A stretch of 64,000 nucleotides of DNA from Mya arenaria (taxonomy: Eukaryota > Mollusca > Bivalvia > Myida > Myidae), in contig NC_069125.1 of NCBI RefSeq assembly GCF_026914265.1, positions 64,593,479-64,657,478 on the forward strand, in the 5' to 3' direction. Below the pieces are notes generated by a model, which was given only the letters and a program-made list of their open reading frames with translations, was not told where the DNA came from and searched no databases. A program made the position numbers and the translations under genes. Shown piece after piece: positions 48,996-63,505 of the stretch; positions within the stretch are counted from its first letter, which is position 1; each line of letters starts with the position of its first letter.

Positions 48996-51055
48996 ACTTT
49001 GCGCATATTACGCATCAGGTTACACACCACCATTGTCATTTCCTCCATAATTTAATGTGAAATGATTATTTTTAGACCACATTTAAAGGCATTTCGAGCG
49101 AACGCAGACTATGATAAACATATATAGTTTTAAAGTACAAGCTTTAAATTACCTTTTAAGCCAATAAAAAAGGGGCGTCAAGTTATTCCTAAGAAAAATC
49201 TCTCCAAACTCTCAAAATTACACAGTCCGCCATGGCAGTTCTTCCAAAATGACCTTTCAACTATAGGGCAGCAGTTTATGCTTAAATCTCTATTCTAAAT
49301 GATAAATCAAGCAATAATAGATACTTAAGGTATAACAGTTTCAGGAATAAGGATATTTTTGATTTATAGTGTATTGAGCATGTGAAAACATGTCTATCAG
49401 TCATAAAAACATTATTTTTTATTGAGAATTTTCCACACAACGGAAGTACATATGACGCAATGGTGACGTCATACCTATCATACCTCCTTGAAAGTGGCTT
49501 TTTTGATTGCGAAAACATGCGTGAACATTCTAAATGGGGGGAAACTCCGACAACATGCGAGAACACACGACATTAGACTGAAATGTGTACGACACTACGA
49601 GGAATTTGCGGTATTTCTTAAGAGTTGAATCTGGACGACCAGAATCTCAAACCGTTCAATATTCTCGTAGGAACTCCCAAACAATAAAAGGGAAACGGCG
49701 ACTCTAGTTTGACTTAACATGAGGAAAAGCAACATCTCTATTACCACGACTTCACCACGACACGAAGCGCAACTCGCCAGTGCTTCCAGTGAATAACAAA
49801 GAAGCAGCAACTGCTTCCTACATAAAACCGCTAATGAGTTGAAGATGGGTAAACGAACATGCCAAATCGACGACGCTAAAACGGCTCTATAGTTCGGTAT
49901 CATGACTGCACCATGGCAGTTTTGAACAGTAACACTCGTGGTCCTAGCCAATCTATATGGATTGCTCATTATTCTTCAATCTTAGTGCAGATGTGGTCAC
50001 GTATGTCACGTATGTATCCGCGTTTTGAAACGTTTCACCACGATTTTGTGAGTCTGGGTCAATCGTGGCAAAGATCGTGACAGTAAAAGCCAGGTTTAAG
50101 CAAAACATCAGAATGTATTGCTCCTAACATCTATTTATAATTGAAATTATCGAGTTTCTGTAATTTGTCAATAACCACAGCAAGATTAAGTTACTCAGCA
50201 AAGTCGTTTAACATTTCATGCAGAAATAAATATATTAATTAAACATTAATCATGTGAAATATTTTGTCACATTGGCGATCAACACTGGCATTATCCACTC
50301 CCGATCTAATCCCTGCAGCGAACCGATCACAAATAATAACGTGCTATGAAACGCTGCGCCGATTTTTTTTATCTTTGCGACTGTTTTTATTACGCCGCGA
50401 TATTCAGTCATTATTCAGCAAATATGTCATTTAGTACTAAATTACGTCGCTATTAGACTTATTTACTAAACATTTTGAACAATATCCATCAAACTACAAA
50501 CGAGCAGGCACAAAAGTTGCACCCAAATATGTCACCAAGACCTTTATGAATACATTTTTGAATCATTATAAAATTTATTCAATTTGCATGCAGTCAAGGA
50601 AACATAACAAGCAGATGAAATAAACAACAAATGAACAATGGAAAACGGCTTACTTTTTCAACAACATTGTAGAAGTTACTTTATGCTGAAAGAATATTGT
50701 GTAAATGTCCACCCTAGTTTAGTTTAAAACAATTTGGAAGCATTATTGAAACATGATAAAACGAAGAGGGCGTAGAATAGAAAAGGTTTAGAGTTGCTCC
50801 ATTAACAACAAATTCATGCACAACATAACTTCAGTAGGAAATAGAAACTCAATATATTGCCAAGGGACAGTGGAAGCAGTCCACATATCAATATACAACA
50901 TACAAACAAACACATAAAGAATCTACACAGGGCAAAGCAAAACCAATCAACACGACTGCACGTGTTCAGCACGGGTTGGTGAAGAGGAAAATAAATATGC
51001 CGAAAAGAATGTGCACTGTTTGGCGAGTTTGTCCTTTCATGTCCATTTTATTATC
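48996..51055. other. intergenic
   Basis: No exon is supported. The minus-strand frame of 124 codons at 49595-49969 has no recognisable motif, and the plus/minus pair at 49282-49576 is equally uninformative. TGGTCACGTATGTCACGTATG at about 49993 is a small local duplication. Confidence 0.35.
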
Positions 51056-51995
<940 letters not shown>

Positions 51996-53079
51996 TACAT
52001 GTATATTGTGGGTGTATGTATATAAAGTACATAATTATATAGAGTTTATATAATATATTGAATAATGGAGGTCAGTATGCACGAGGTATGTAGTGTCAGG
52101 TGTGGCAATGATCGGATACTAGGCAAACACGTTTCTGCCGACAACTGTTTCCTGTCAGGCTTTAAGGACACAGAAATGAAAATAACTTACAAAAGAACAA
52201 TATATATATTTAGAACTGTTGAAGTGTGTCAAATATTACACCCTTCTGCAAGTCAAACATATCCACCCGTAAATAAACATAACAATTACGATATTAATAG
52301 AGTAAGTGCCACGCCTATGTTGAAATGTATCCTATCTAAAGACAAAAGAAATTGAATCACAGCACTTGGTGATTCCTACGAGCACACACCTGCGTTTCTG
52401 CGTTCAAGTCTGGAAGTTCAATTTGGCAACACCTGTAGGATTACGTGTCCTGTTCTCGGGTGGGCTGATAATTCGCGAAAGTGTTTCCTAACGATCTCTG
52501 GCATGGAGTCGCATGATTTGACGTCTGTAAATCATTTAACAAATTGTTCTCTTTAATAGGAAAGCTTTTGTCGTGCGCTACCCAATTCCAAAGACATGGT
52601 GGCCCTGGCTAATGACTTTTCCACAGTTGCACATTGGCTCAAAATTAATTGCAATTAGGTATTATTCATATATAAAGATACCTTTCCATACACTTATTTG
52701 CACCTTATATATAGACACTGGGCAACAACTTGTCTGAGGTTGCCGTCTGTTTGTGTCTGAGAGCTGCTTTAAACAAACGTTTGACCAGTCTAGAAGACAT
52801 CCCTTCATCCTATGTTTTAGTACTGCTATGTTTGCTCTTCAAAGTATGTAAAAGCCGTATCAATCAACGTCCAGTTGAAAGAGAAGACTACTGGTAATTA
52901 AGAAAATAATATTCAGGATAATTATCATAGATTGACGTTTGCCAATGTAAAGAAATTATGTGTAACAAAAATAAAATAAAATTAGTATTGTTTTAATGAA
53001 GAACCACTTTAACAACTAAAGATGTTTAAGCCCTCGCCATTTAACGATTAGTAAGTTCCGATGTAGCTTCCTGAGCAAT
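51996..53079. other. intergenic
   Basis: The plus frame 52065-52355 (96 codons) starts with a plausible ATG and has four cysteines in its first half, but there is no signal peptide, family match or splice site. It is not called as a gene. The rest is structureless. Confidence 0.35.
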
Positions 53080-53845
53080 TCTTCTGACCTGCCAAATCCA
53101 ACCATATACGCCATTGACTTGCCAAATCCAGCCATAAACACCACTGACCTACCAAATCCAACCATACATGTATACGCCACTGACTCGCCAAATCCAACCA
53201 TATACGCCACTGACCTGCCAAATCCAACCATATACGCCACTGACCTGCCAAATCCAACCATATACACCACTGACCTACCAAATCCAACCATATACGCCAC
53301 TGACTCGCCAAATCCAACCATATACACCACTGACTTGCAAAATCCAGCCATATACACCACTGACTCCCCAAATCCAACCATATACGCCACTGACTTGCCA
53401 AATCCAGCCATAAACACCACTAACCTACCAAATCCAACCATATACGCCACTGACTCGCCAAATCCAACCATATACGCCACTGACTCGCCAAATCCAGCCA
53501 TAAACACCACTAACCTACCAAATCCAACCATATACGCCACTGACTTGCCAAATATAGCCATAAACGCCACTGACTCGCCGACTCCAGCCATAAACGCCAC
53601 TGACTCGCCAAATCCAGCCATATACACCACTGACTCGCCAAATCCAGCCATATACACCACTGACTCGCCAACTCCAGCCATATACACCACTGACTTGCCA
53701 AATCCAGCCATATACACCACTAACATGTCAAATCCAGCCATATACACCACTGACTTGCCAAATCCAGCCATATACAGCACTGACTCGCCAAATCCAGCCA
53801 TTTACAGCACTGACTCGCCAAATCCAGCCATACACACCACTGTTA
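53080..53845. repeat. 30-bp minisatellite, about 25 copies
   Basis: Units are near CCAAATCCAACCATATACGC then CACTGACTCG. Because 30 is a multiple of three and the consensus lacks stops on both strands, a 255-codon plus frame (decapeptide TDSPNPTIYA) and a 261-codon minus frame (MAGFGESVVY-like) both stay open over the whole array. Most differences between units change the amino acid (TCG/TTG/CTG, ACC/GCC, TAC/AAC), with no excess of silent changes, so protein-level selection is not evident. Confidence 0.95.
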
Positions 53846-54604
53846 AATGCAGACTTATAGGGTCTCAAAGCCAAAGAAAGTCATAGAACAAAGTTTATCA
53901 AATTTGTTAAACGTAGGTAATTCATAACTTTTTGTTTTAATTATTTATTTATTTGTTAAATGCATAGTTTTGGGGGTAATAGAAATGGTCCTTATTTTGA
54001 TAGCAAATCCACATTACAATTTTAATGTTTTTTCAATCTATAAAAAAACTGACAGACAGCTTTTCTTCAAGCAAAAGGGAATTGTGTATATTGACATAAA
54101 GCTTAAAACAGAAAATAAAAAACACATTTGTTTCATAATATTCACAATTATTGCTTAATCAGGTGGTAAGCTCTAACCGCGATGTTATCAAAAATAGCAT
54201 ATAGTGTGTCACTGCGTGGGGACGGAATGAATTACAGTTTCTAGTTTAGATGACAGTTTCGACAACCGCGTCATCTTTGTTTTAAGTATCTGGCTTCTTA
54301 CAGACTCATTATCTCTCAAGGGCCTTGAAAATCTTCCTAAAATCCATTAAGACACTTTATCCGTGTTAAAACACAAATTGCCCAGACTACTTAATGTTTG
54401 CATTATTCTGGAGTGATCCCGTGTCCTAGCAACGGGAGCAGAATAAACCCTCTTCAGGTGTTAACCGACGTCAAGAGTTAGGCGGGATAAGTGTTTGAGA
54501 ATTTGGAGAAAAAAATGTTGAAAATTGAATAATTATTGTTTACTCCCTCATCATTTGTATTTATATTTCTGAAAAATAAACGATGTTGGTGTTTGCTTTA
54601 CGGT
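53846..54604. other. unique spacer
   Basis: AT-rich. An exon carrying a signal peptide for the gene at 55302 could lie here or further left, but none is identifiable. Confidence 0.35.
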
Positions 54605-55165
54605 TTAAATATATATAAAACTGCAGATGGCAAAACTATTACACATGTATATTACACATTATGACATGTTATAAATAGAACTGAAGGGGGGGGGGGCAAA
54701 ATTACTACAAATGTACATTACACATAATGAAAATTATAAAACTGCAGGGGGCAAAATTACCACGCGTGTGCATTACACATTATGCAATATATAAAACTGT
54801 AGGGGGCAAAACTACCACGCGTGTACATTACACAGTATGCAATATATAAAACTGCAGGGGGAGGGGGGGAGGGCAAACCTACCACGCATGTACATTACAC
54901 ATTATGATCTATATAAAACTGCAGGGGGCAAAACTACCACGCATGTACATTACACATTGTGATATAAATATAATTGCAGGGGGCAAAACTACCACACATG
55001 TTTATTACACATGTTGAAATATATTAAATAACAGGGGGCAAAACTATCACGCATGTACATTACACATTGTGATATATATATATATAATTGCAGGGGACAA
55101 AACTACCACGCATGTACATTTCACATTTCAAACATATAAATCTGCAGGGGGCAAAACCACCACAC
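54605..55165. repeat. ~55-60-bp G-run minisatellite, about 10 copies
   Basis: Degenerate units carry AAACTGCAGGGGGCAAAACT, ACCACGCATGTACATTACAC and ATTATGATATATA. Some copies have long G runs (13 G near 54688, GGGGGAGGGGGGGAGGG near 54856). The array lies in the intron just upstream of the exon at 55302. Confidence 0.92.
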
Positions 55166-55301
55166 ATCTATATTAAATATTTGAAATATATACAACTATT
55201 AGAACCATCATGTTAATCTTTAAAATGTCATAAAATGAAATAGAAAATTATAGAAGTAACTTATCATACTGTCCACATCAACATATATTCTTTTTATACA
55301 G

Positions 55302-55946
55302 GTATTGTCCAGCTGGTTTCTGGCCGTGATGAGAACATTGTTCATATCGATCTACAAAGAGCAATAGTGAAGGGTTACAGCCCGTACATACACTTTCTGC
55401 AAACGCCCACAAACGTGCAAACCTGGTCCAAGGGTGCTTGTGACAGTCAAGCAGTCGTCAAGGTGGACTTTTCTGGACCATTCAAAGGAGCTGAGCTCCA
55501 CCTTGACTATGCAAAGAGCCCTCGTCTGTGGACCCTGGATATTTCAGACTCTGCTACAGGGGATGGATATGGAGGGGACGACGGCACGACCAGCAATATG
55601 GCCGAGCTGCAAATACACAACCGGCAGATGCGCATCTACGGCAACAGTCTACCAGGCTTTATGGACGCCACTAGTGACGGTGGACTTCTTATACGTACAA
55701 TAGACGACTTTGCAGCGAAAGGATCCAAGGCGAAAATAAAAATCAGTGACGAGAGAGTTGATTGGTCAAGGGGTAAATTAAAAGACTTTTTGTCGTCAAA
55801 GTTTCTATATACTTTAAATGGCCAGCAGCCAGTGTATGGCACCAAGGACTACGACGTTTACTTTGGATTTAATAGGGTTGTTGCAGGGAATTTCAGAAAT
55901 GGATCTGGGCTGTGTTCTGTGTCTCTCAAATTGATATCATATCCAG
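55302..55946 (+). CDS. internal exon of an unrecognised extracellular-type protein (partial)
   Basis: The exon is 645 bases, with a TTTTTATACAG acceptor and a CCAG/GTAAGT donor, both phase 1, so it is a symmetric 1-1 exon of the kind found in shuffled extracellular modules. It encodes about 215 residues without internal stops, beginning IVQLVSGRDENIVHIDL and ending SVSLKLISYP. Base composition is richer in G+C than the flanks. Distinctive segments are FLQTPTNVQTWSKGACDS, KVDFSGPFKGAELHLDY, ISDSATGDGYGGDDGTTSNM and YGTKDYDVYFGFNRV. There are two cysteines (GACDS and GLCSV), one N-glycosylation sequon (NGS) and a Gly/Asp-rich turn that could bind calcium. There is no membrane helix. I do not recognise the domain; alternating hydrophobic stretches suggest beta structure. 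The first exon (signal peptide) and following exons are not found, so both ends are open. Confidence 0.75.
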
Positions 55947-56516
55947 GTAAGTTGCGCGTTTTTTTTCTAGTGTAAAGATATATTTTCTTTGTAAAGCAAA
56001 CTGTAATAACTAAAAGTAAGTAAAGGGTAATTCGTGCACTAGGGTAGACTCGGGTCACTTGTTTGGCATGCCTCGCAAATCTTCAAAGCCAATTAAATTC
56101 CAAATTTCCAAAGCCATAGTCACACCAATTGAAGTGCAAGAATGATCGTTGAATATTGCCAAAACGACAAATAATGCATATGTTTCCACATTCAATTTTG
56201 AATGTTTCTTTAAAAAATGAAACCTCATTTTGGAAGTTTATCTTCTTGTTAGATGTTCATTGCCAAAATAAACTTTCCTCACTAAAATAAACATAATGCA
56301 TCCGATAAGGTTCTCTTTGTTGCCATCTGCTGCAAATATATTAAATTGATTTTCTTTTTATAACCATGAATATATACTTTTATCATTTTCCGGATAATCT
56401 CAAATTTCTGAACGTGTTTTTCATGTTTCAACTTGTTGGTGTTATTTTTTTTATTCATCAAAGTAGAGCGTCAATCATTTCTGTTCATTCCTAAAATCAA
56501 TGTTGTGGTCTTCCAA
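55947..56516. other. intron or 3' flank of the gene above
   Basis: AT-rich sequence after a good GTAAGT donor. No following exon is identifiable. Confidence 0.35.
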
Positions 56517-56678
56517 TTATTCCTCGTTTAAACCCCGGGGGCCTGCGTCTGGAGTTTCCACTGCACTCAAACATTGCAAAGAGTGTTCTTGCAAACATAA
56601 CATTTCTCGGGACAATTTGCAGCTAGTAACTAAGCTCTCAGAGAAGAGGACAACTAGGGTAATGAGCACAGTCAACAT
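56517..56678 (-). CDS. possible small secreted peptide or first exon
   Basis: On the minus strand, ATG 56678 opens 53 codons starting MLTVLITLVVLFSESLVTS, a credible signal peptide, followed by CKLSREMLCLQEHSLQCLS with three cysteines, and ending in PDAGPRGLNEE before TAA. The ATG follows ACAATTCAG, which could be a splice acceptor. The pattern is that of a short secreted Cys peptide or the start of a larger secreted protein. There is no homologue I can name and no second exon, and the hydrophobic run may be chance. Confidence 0.28.
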   Translation of the reverse strand: MLTVLITLVVLFSESLVTSCKLSREMLCLQEHSLQCLSAVETPDAGPRGLNEE

Positions 56679-58401
56679 CTGAATTGTTCTGTGCTTACGG
56701 TCTACATAAACCACGTAAATCAAAATACAAGAGAATTTACGAAGCTACAAGTACATGTGAAATCTCCAGATGAATGAAAAAGTCGTTTACGAAATTCCAC
56801 TGTAAACTTGTCTTTAATTGAAGTCTCGCTGATACTCGCATAAATCACTGTGTTTGTTCTACAGAACATAACATTCTATATGTGTACAGTGTGGACATCC
56901 CTGGATGACGCAGCGTATTCATAGAAGTACACGTACCCGTACACGTGGTGTTTCGCGCACAGACTCTCTATTTTGAACATACCTAGTGGTCAAATGAAAA
57001 GCAGGTTTACAAATTTGATTGAGAATTAAGTACTTAATGAATGCTTGTCATTGGCAGATATTGAGTCATCACCTGTACTGCACGAGGGACCTACACGTCA
57101 ACACAATATCAGAGATGCAGTCTCAACAAATTAGGCTCTAATTATCTTTGCATTTGTTATATATTTCTTTTCTGATTATTTTTGAGAATATTCACACACA
57201 TTTGTTGTTCTGAAAACGTTCAATACCACCCAATGTGAGCATTCCTTAAACCAATTTCTTCGTTTTGAATCGGCATGCTATCTGAGTGAATGAAATTCTT
57301 TTTTCATCAGGATTACACTCGCTCACCTCCTACGTTTTTATATCAATCACGTAACAGGCATTTAATTAAGATTCGGTTATTATAGAAAAATATCTGCAAT
57401 TTAATTTCATCTTTACCTTTCTGTTATATTTTACGATATCATAAAACGATATAACCAGCGTTCACGAGGGAAATATTAACATTCACGGTTAGATAGCTAT
57501 CTATGTATAATTTACACCCGTTTTAGCTGAACAAAATATTATGAGTCGTTTACCATCTATATGAAATCATTTTATAGTAGTTTACAAGTCGCGATATGTG
57601 TGATTATTCTTTATGTGTGGTCCGTCGGATGTGATAGGCCGCATCTATTTGGTTTTGTGGTTCCAGTTCACTGTCATATTAAATAAAATGAAATTTTAAT
57701 AACATCGTCCGACTGATAGGTTATCACTTTCGAAAAAGTCAAATATGAGTATGCTGGTTTTAAATATATTGTCAGTATCGGCTATAAACTATGACAGTAA
57801 CTATTCTAATAAGGACATAACTCCTCATTTATAAGCTTCGCAAGCCTTACATTAAAAATGCATTAATTTACGTGTTGCGTTTTTTTTTAATCTGGTAAAA
57901 CACTTGCAGTTATGTTATCAACTCTGCACTGAATAAAATATAGCATTCTAATTAATAGCAATTCTCGTGTTAGCAAATCTTGCAGAAAAATGATGTATTA
58001 ACAAACTTTGTTAATTTTGCATTTCTAGTTTACACTTTGAGCGTGGTTTATTAATGGTGTGACTTCAGTAAAATTGGTAAAACAGCGGTATATACAAGAA
58101 CATGAGCCCTTGCCTTGGGGAACTGATATACTTGAACAGCTCAATGTGACAATCAGATGGGGGTTCCAACTGTGATCAAGGCATATCTGCCCCCTTGTGA
58201 CGCCAAACGTGAGGTCGAAATGATGAGTCACATCGGCATTTATGTTTTATCTATAACCAAAAGTCTACTGTTAATCTTTTATATCAATACAATCATGTTC
58301 TGAAGGCTGAAATGCACAGCATTAATGATATGTGTTCTAATTTCGTCACAAACAGGAACACAATGTAAAACTGCATCTAAATGAGCTATACTTTTAATTT
58401 C
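56679..58401. other. AT-rich, nothing supported
   Basis: A short acceptor-like site ACTTGCAG near 57909 leads in phase 1 to a seven-codon tail and a stop overlapping AATAAA (57934). This could be the last exon of the gene at 55302, but the evidence is too thin to call. Confidence 0.25.
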
Positions 58402-58512
58402 ACCACACACACACACACACGCACACACGCACACACAAACACACGCGCGCACGCGCACAAGCACGCACGCACGTACGCATGCAGACAGGCACGCACGCGT
58501 GCACACTCACCC
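58402..58512. repeat. AC/GCAC microsatellite
   Basis: Runs of CACACA interrupted by CGCACG and CACGCACG words, with CATATATATATA at the right edge. Confidence 0.95.
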
Positions 58513-61500
58513 ACATATATATATACCTTACTCACACAATGCCATGTATTTCAAGGCAATCCATCCTCGGAAATATACTACAAAACGCAGCTTCATGAAA
58601 CCAAACCCATCCTATCAGCGTACCGTACGATCACTTTATCACATGTTAATACTATAAATTCCAAAATAATGCTTTTATTGTTCGCTTAAATTTATTTCAG
58701 ATTGCATGTTAATTTACTTTGTGAACCTTAAACTGAAAGTCTTGATTGTACCTGATTGTCGAAGGCTCGTCAACACCAGAAACCTCGCTCACTTGCGCGT
58801 CCTAATCAACATGACTAGTGAAAATATTTAATAAGTAATTTGCATTTTGATCACAAAATAATTAGTTTTGACGTTATATGACAGGTCTCGTTCAGAGATC
58901 AGACATCATGAAAATACAAGCAAAACAAAGCATACACGCCAACGAGTACAAGTTTGTGGTTCTGTGTGGTGGGTATCAGGTGGGTTGAGTAAAGACACAA
59001 ACTATACTTTTCTTATATATAATATATCTAAAACACCTTAAACGTATATATTACACGTTCTAATCGACTCTATTGTGCCCATCCTATACTTCGTACATAC
59101 AAATCATCGTTGCTGCAAATGCTAAGTTTTCTTGAAGATATACTGATGATTTCTGTGTTATATAGGACCGTGTTAGGGAATTTAGTCAACTTTCAAATTT
59201 GGGACATTTTTTTTTCAAAACATTGACAATATTATCCATTATCGACTTATTCGAAAATTTAGTAATTTCAGGCGGAACATTCTTCAAAAGTGCTTATAAC
59301 CTAAACAATGAACGTTTCACAGTTAATACCAAAACCCTTATTTATTTACTGCTTAACTATCATCGCCAACATATTAAACTTATATAACATATAAAACGAG
59401 ATAAGTCAAACCAACAGCCCAGGACTTGTGGATATGTATGATGGCGTCTTCAGTAACATAAACCATAAACGATTATTTTGTAGAATTAGGCATTTTTTTT
59501 AAGAAATATGATTCATTTTTTTTTTAATGAATGTGAATAAATGTATTTTCTCTTGCATTTACTCGCACACAACGACACTTCTTTGATGTCTCGAACCCTG
59601 AAATATGAGTGAATGAAAAATATTGCCTAAAGAAAATCTAGGGTCCCGACACCTGGCAAATGTGCAGACAGCCAGGGTGTTGGGTGTTCGTCGCCCATCA
59701 CGGTGTACATTTCATGCACACAGCTTCAACCTTACCGTAAACTGACAACCATTGTTATACAGGTAAAGAGTGATACAATACCTGCATGGTTTTAACACAT
59801 TCAGGAATAATTAATTTTGATCAGTAACTCGAGATTGTATTTTGCTCGGGGTCGCATACATTCTGCATCTACTATGCAACACGACTCTGCTGATAATAGC
59901 TGTTGGCAAGGTACAAAGCGAACGATTTAAAAAGTACTGAAAGTTGGTTTCTTTGTCAATATAGCGACATCAATGTCGAAATTGCGCAGTTTCATATATC
60001 TGACTGATTACATCTGTATTAATCGTTATTGCATAGTTTCGCCATTAACATGTTATACTTATTAACATTTCTTCGTTAGTTTAATGAATGAAACAATGGC
60101 TGAATAAGTATATTTCACTATGTATGAGAATCATGGCGAATTTTCAATATATTTCCATTTTAAATACATGCATCAGTGGGTCTATAAATTTATCTGCGCT
60201 CCCTATGAACCGAACGTATCAGGCTAATCTTGTATAGATACAGAGAAATGAACCTCTCGTGCTCGTATGAATGAGTTTAAAAAAGGAATGAATGTCGGCG
60301 ATGACTCTAAGAATGTAAGACTTTGTATGACTTTTAATACTTTTTGGATGAACGTATCTTTGCTAATAAATGTCACATAGTATATCGGATCACAAAGACG
60401 GCTTTTATGTGCGACAGGATTAAAAGCTGGGATTTTATTTTTATATTTTGAAAACCGCATGACGAAAAGGACAGGAAGTATTTGAAAGAGCAAGGAGTGT
60501 GGGCCTGTTTTTGCTTCATCATCTGATCTTTATTCATATTTTTGATAAGTAAAACACGAATGAAAACGACGTTTTAAAACAATGCGTGAAACGAGACATG
60601 GGTTTAAATTCAGTTTCCATGTTTGGCAACACGAATGATCACAGCGATGAAGAATATCAAAAACTCGGATGTAGGTAATTGGACGCACTAACATTGTCAC
60701 TCGTCCGCCATCCGTCCATACAACATCAACAGGCGCTTGATATCCAGGACCGCTGTGGTACAAAGGTCCAAATTGAACATGATTTATCCATTTATTAACA
60801 AACACTCATGCAGGAAAAAACTCGCCGGTACAAATCAAATTCTCATTTAAATGGGCGTGCGGCAAAGATGAAGTTAAATGTGTGCAACTGTATCTCAAAA
60901 CAAACAATTCGAAAGGCATAACCTTCCACAAAATTAATATACCCGATAAATTGAGTGAATATCCAGTTTAACAATAGCAGAATTTCATTGGCAGACAACG
61001 ACTTTCAAATATTCTGCCAAGTAAAATTCTGGAAAATTTACAGAAGGAACGCGATATAAGAAAAGCTGATATACGAAGTGTGTTTGTGAAGTATGAAACA
61101 ATATATATGTGTTTTTATTTTTCCTGAAATGAAATGAATGTTATGTTTCGGAGTGCTCCTGGAGAGTTTATTTCACATATGCCAGGATGTGATGAATTTA
61201 TGGCGACTTGAGACTTTTTTCAAGAGAAACCGGTTGAATAAAAATGAGGATCGATTATGTGACTTTATTCCATGTTTGTACATTTGTCGCACTATTTCTC
61301 CCGGGGACTATGAACGACTACACGGGCAACAGGCACACACGAGGGGTGAAAGGTAAATGCCAAATACACGTCGAGAACTTTGCAATGTCGTACAACTTTC
61401 TGTTTTGTTAATGTATTTCACTAAAACTTTTTTTTTTCATCTGAAATCAGTAATCATAAGTGTTTCTGTAATTAAAAAGAAAATTCATTTTACGAATGAA

Positions 61501-63467
61501 TTTAGATTTCAAGCAATAATCTCGCAATTACAAAAACCTTAAATAATTATAGTTTAAAGAGCAATAAAACTCACATACCAACATCTCATCTTTCTTGATT
61601 ACAGTCTCTGGCAAGACCTTGTTCAGGAAATGAATTTCAATGATATTTTTTTATTGCTGTAGCCTCAAAAGCTGAATCAGGTATTGTCGGCAAACATGTC
61701 TGTTTTGAAAACAATCAATGTCAACGAATAGAAAAAGAGATATTGTTATATGTACAAAAATAACAAACAATTATCTTTGCTGCTAACTCAAAAACTAGTT
61801 AATGTCACTGTGTAGTGTCAACTGATATTTATTTGTGTACAGTGAATGTCAGAATGTAACAAATAACTTGATTTAATTGCCGTTATCATATTTAAGAAAT
61901 GTCTGATGGTTGGTTTTAATACCTGTTACGTTTCAGGATATCGGTGCCTTTTAGGACATTTTCAGATGTGTTTACTGTGGATGGGGGGATGCATATTTGA
62001 TGCCCGAATAATTTTCTCATTTTTTTCCGAAATCTTGGCAGACACCAGAAATATGATACACATATTAAGAACAAAATTATTCGATAAGAAAATGATAGGT
62101 GTTTTGTCTGAGTAATTTATATTGACGTGTGGGGCATAAATAAACACTCACCAAATTACAGCAGGATGGAAGCCCACCTGGAAGTATGATCGCTCTTCTA
62201 CACCTAACTGTTGGCCCACCAATGTGCCAAGACTGGCTAAACAATCTGAAAGTCGTCTACCCCAGCGGCTAGACAGCATGTTTCCCCAGTATCGTCGGCA
62301 TCATCTGGCACTCTGACATTTCTGATGATTTTATTATAGTCATAAACTTGTAAAACATGGTTTCTGCGCTGTACTTGTTTCGTCTCGATCACCTTTGGCT
62401 TTCCATTTTATGGAAAAACAATTTACCGTCTATCACATTAAATGTTTGTTTTATGCAGCGAAATACCTACGATGTGCGGAATAGATATCACACATGTAGG
62501 CGTAATGAATATGAAACTGAATTAAAATTCGTTGTGTCAATTATGAACATAACGGGGAACATAAAAGAGATTGACAAATATTTTCAGTAACATTGTTCAT
62601 ATGTGTCATTCATATATCTATATATATATATATAAATGTTCACATATATAGCATTGTGCCACTAACCAACTTCATTTAGGTGTTAGGATCCTGGACTGTT
62701 TCTGTGAGGAAAGTGTTGTTGCCTTGTTTTAGAAGTAGCTAACATGTTTAGGTGTTTTCCTAACTTACAAAATAAGTTGTAGCTTAGTAAGTGGCCGGTG
62801 AGGTCACGTCAGGTCATAGTAATTGACTAGTGGACGTGAACGACTCGTCAGATCGTTATCGACTGTATGGGTTTTCCGGGTGACATTAACGACCACGTTG
62901 CAACAACGAAAACTGTCTCATGATAGTGGATGACGCGGCAAAAATGATTGTGCTATGACTCAAACATACTTAGTGTTGCGTTCGTACTTTAAATTAATGA
63001 AAATATAATCATCGGGATTATGATACAGTAAGTATCAAATAAGAGTCAAGTAAAAAATATATATTCATTTTGGCCATACGATTGCCAATAGGTATTTCTG
63101 AAACTGCTATTAATTAAACATAATTATCTTGGATGGCCATATAGCAATGCCTTTGTGTAAAGAACCTTAAACAATGTATTAAATTGCATAAAAATTATAG
63201 TCGCTAGAGTGAATATTCGACAAGTTTGGAGGGTTATGTTGACCACCGAAAATACATGTTTGCCTTGTCCTATTGAGGTTGTAGACGAAAGTATATGCGC
63301 AGTCTTATAATGCATCGTTAGAACAATGGGGCCATTGAATGTCTGGCAGGTGTTCTTCTGTGTGTATAAACGACATATACGGTTTTTCCACGTATAAGAG
63401 GGCCTCATCTCAATATGTTAACTGGCCAGTTTGGTCTTAACGTTTATGAAGACCGTAACAAGGTTAA
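58513..63467. other. long AT-rich stretch with a few weak exon-like segments
   Basis: No gene can be supported over these 5 kb. Segments that read slightly like coding DNA are 60530-60790 minus (NHVQFGPLYHSGPGYQAPVD), and 62163-62320 plus, which follows AAATTACAG and is open as GWKPTWKYDRSSTPNCWPTN. A second frame is also open at the latter, which weakens it. A (TA)n run lies at about 62617-62634. Confidence 0.3.
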
Positions 63468-63473
63468 TTTATT
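63468..63473 (-). terminator. poly(A) signal of the right-edge minus-strand gene
   Basis: Plus TTTATT gives minus AATAAA, about 33 bases after the stop codon at 63506. This placement supports the neighbouring terminal exon. Confidence 0.45.
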
Positions 63474-63505
63474 GGTGACGTTAGTTTCTTTCTATCCTAA
63501 AAAGC

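Noticed and set aside
49595-49969. 124-codon minus-strand frame
   Set aside because: No motif, no splice context, and the opposite strand is equally uninformative.
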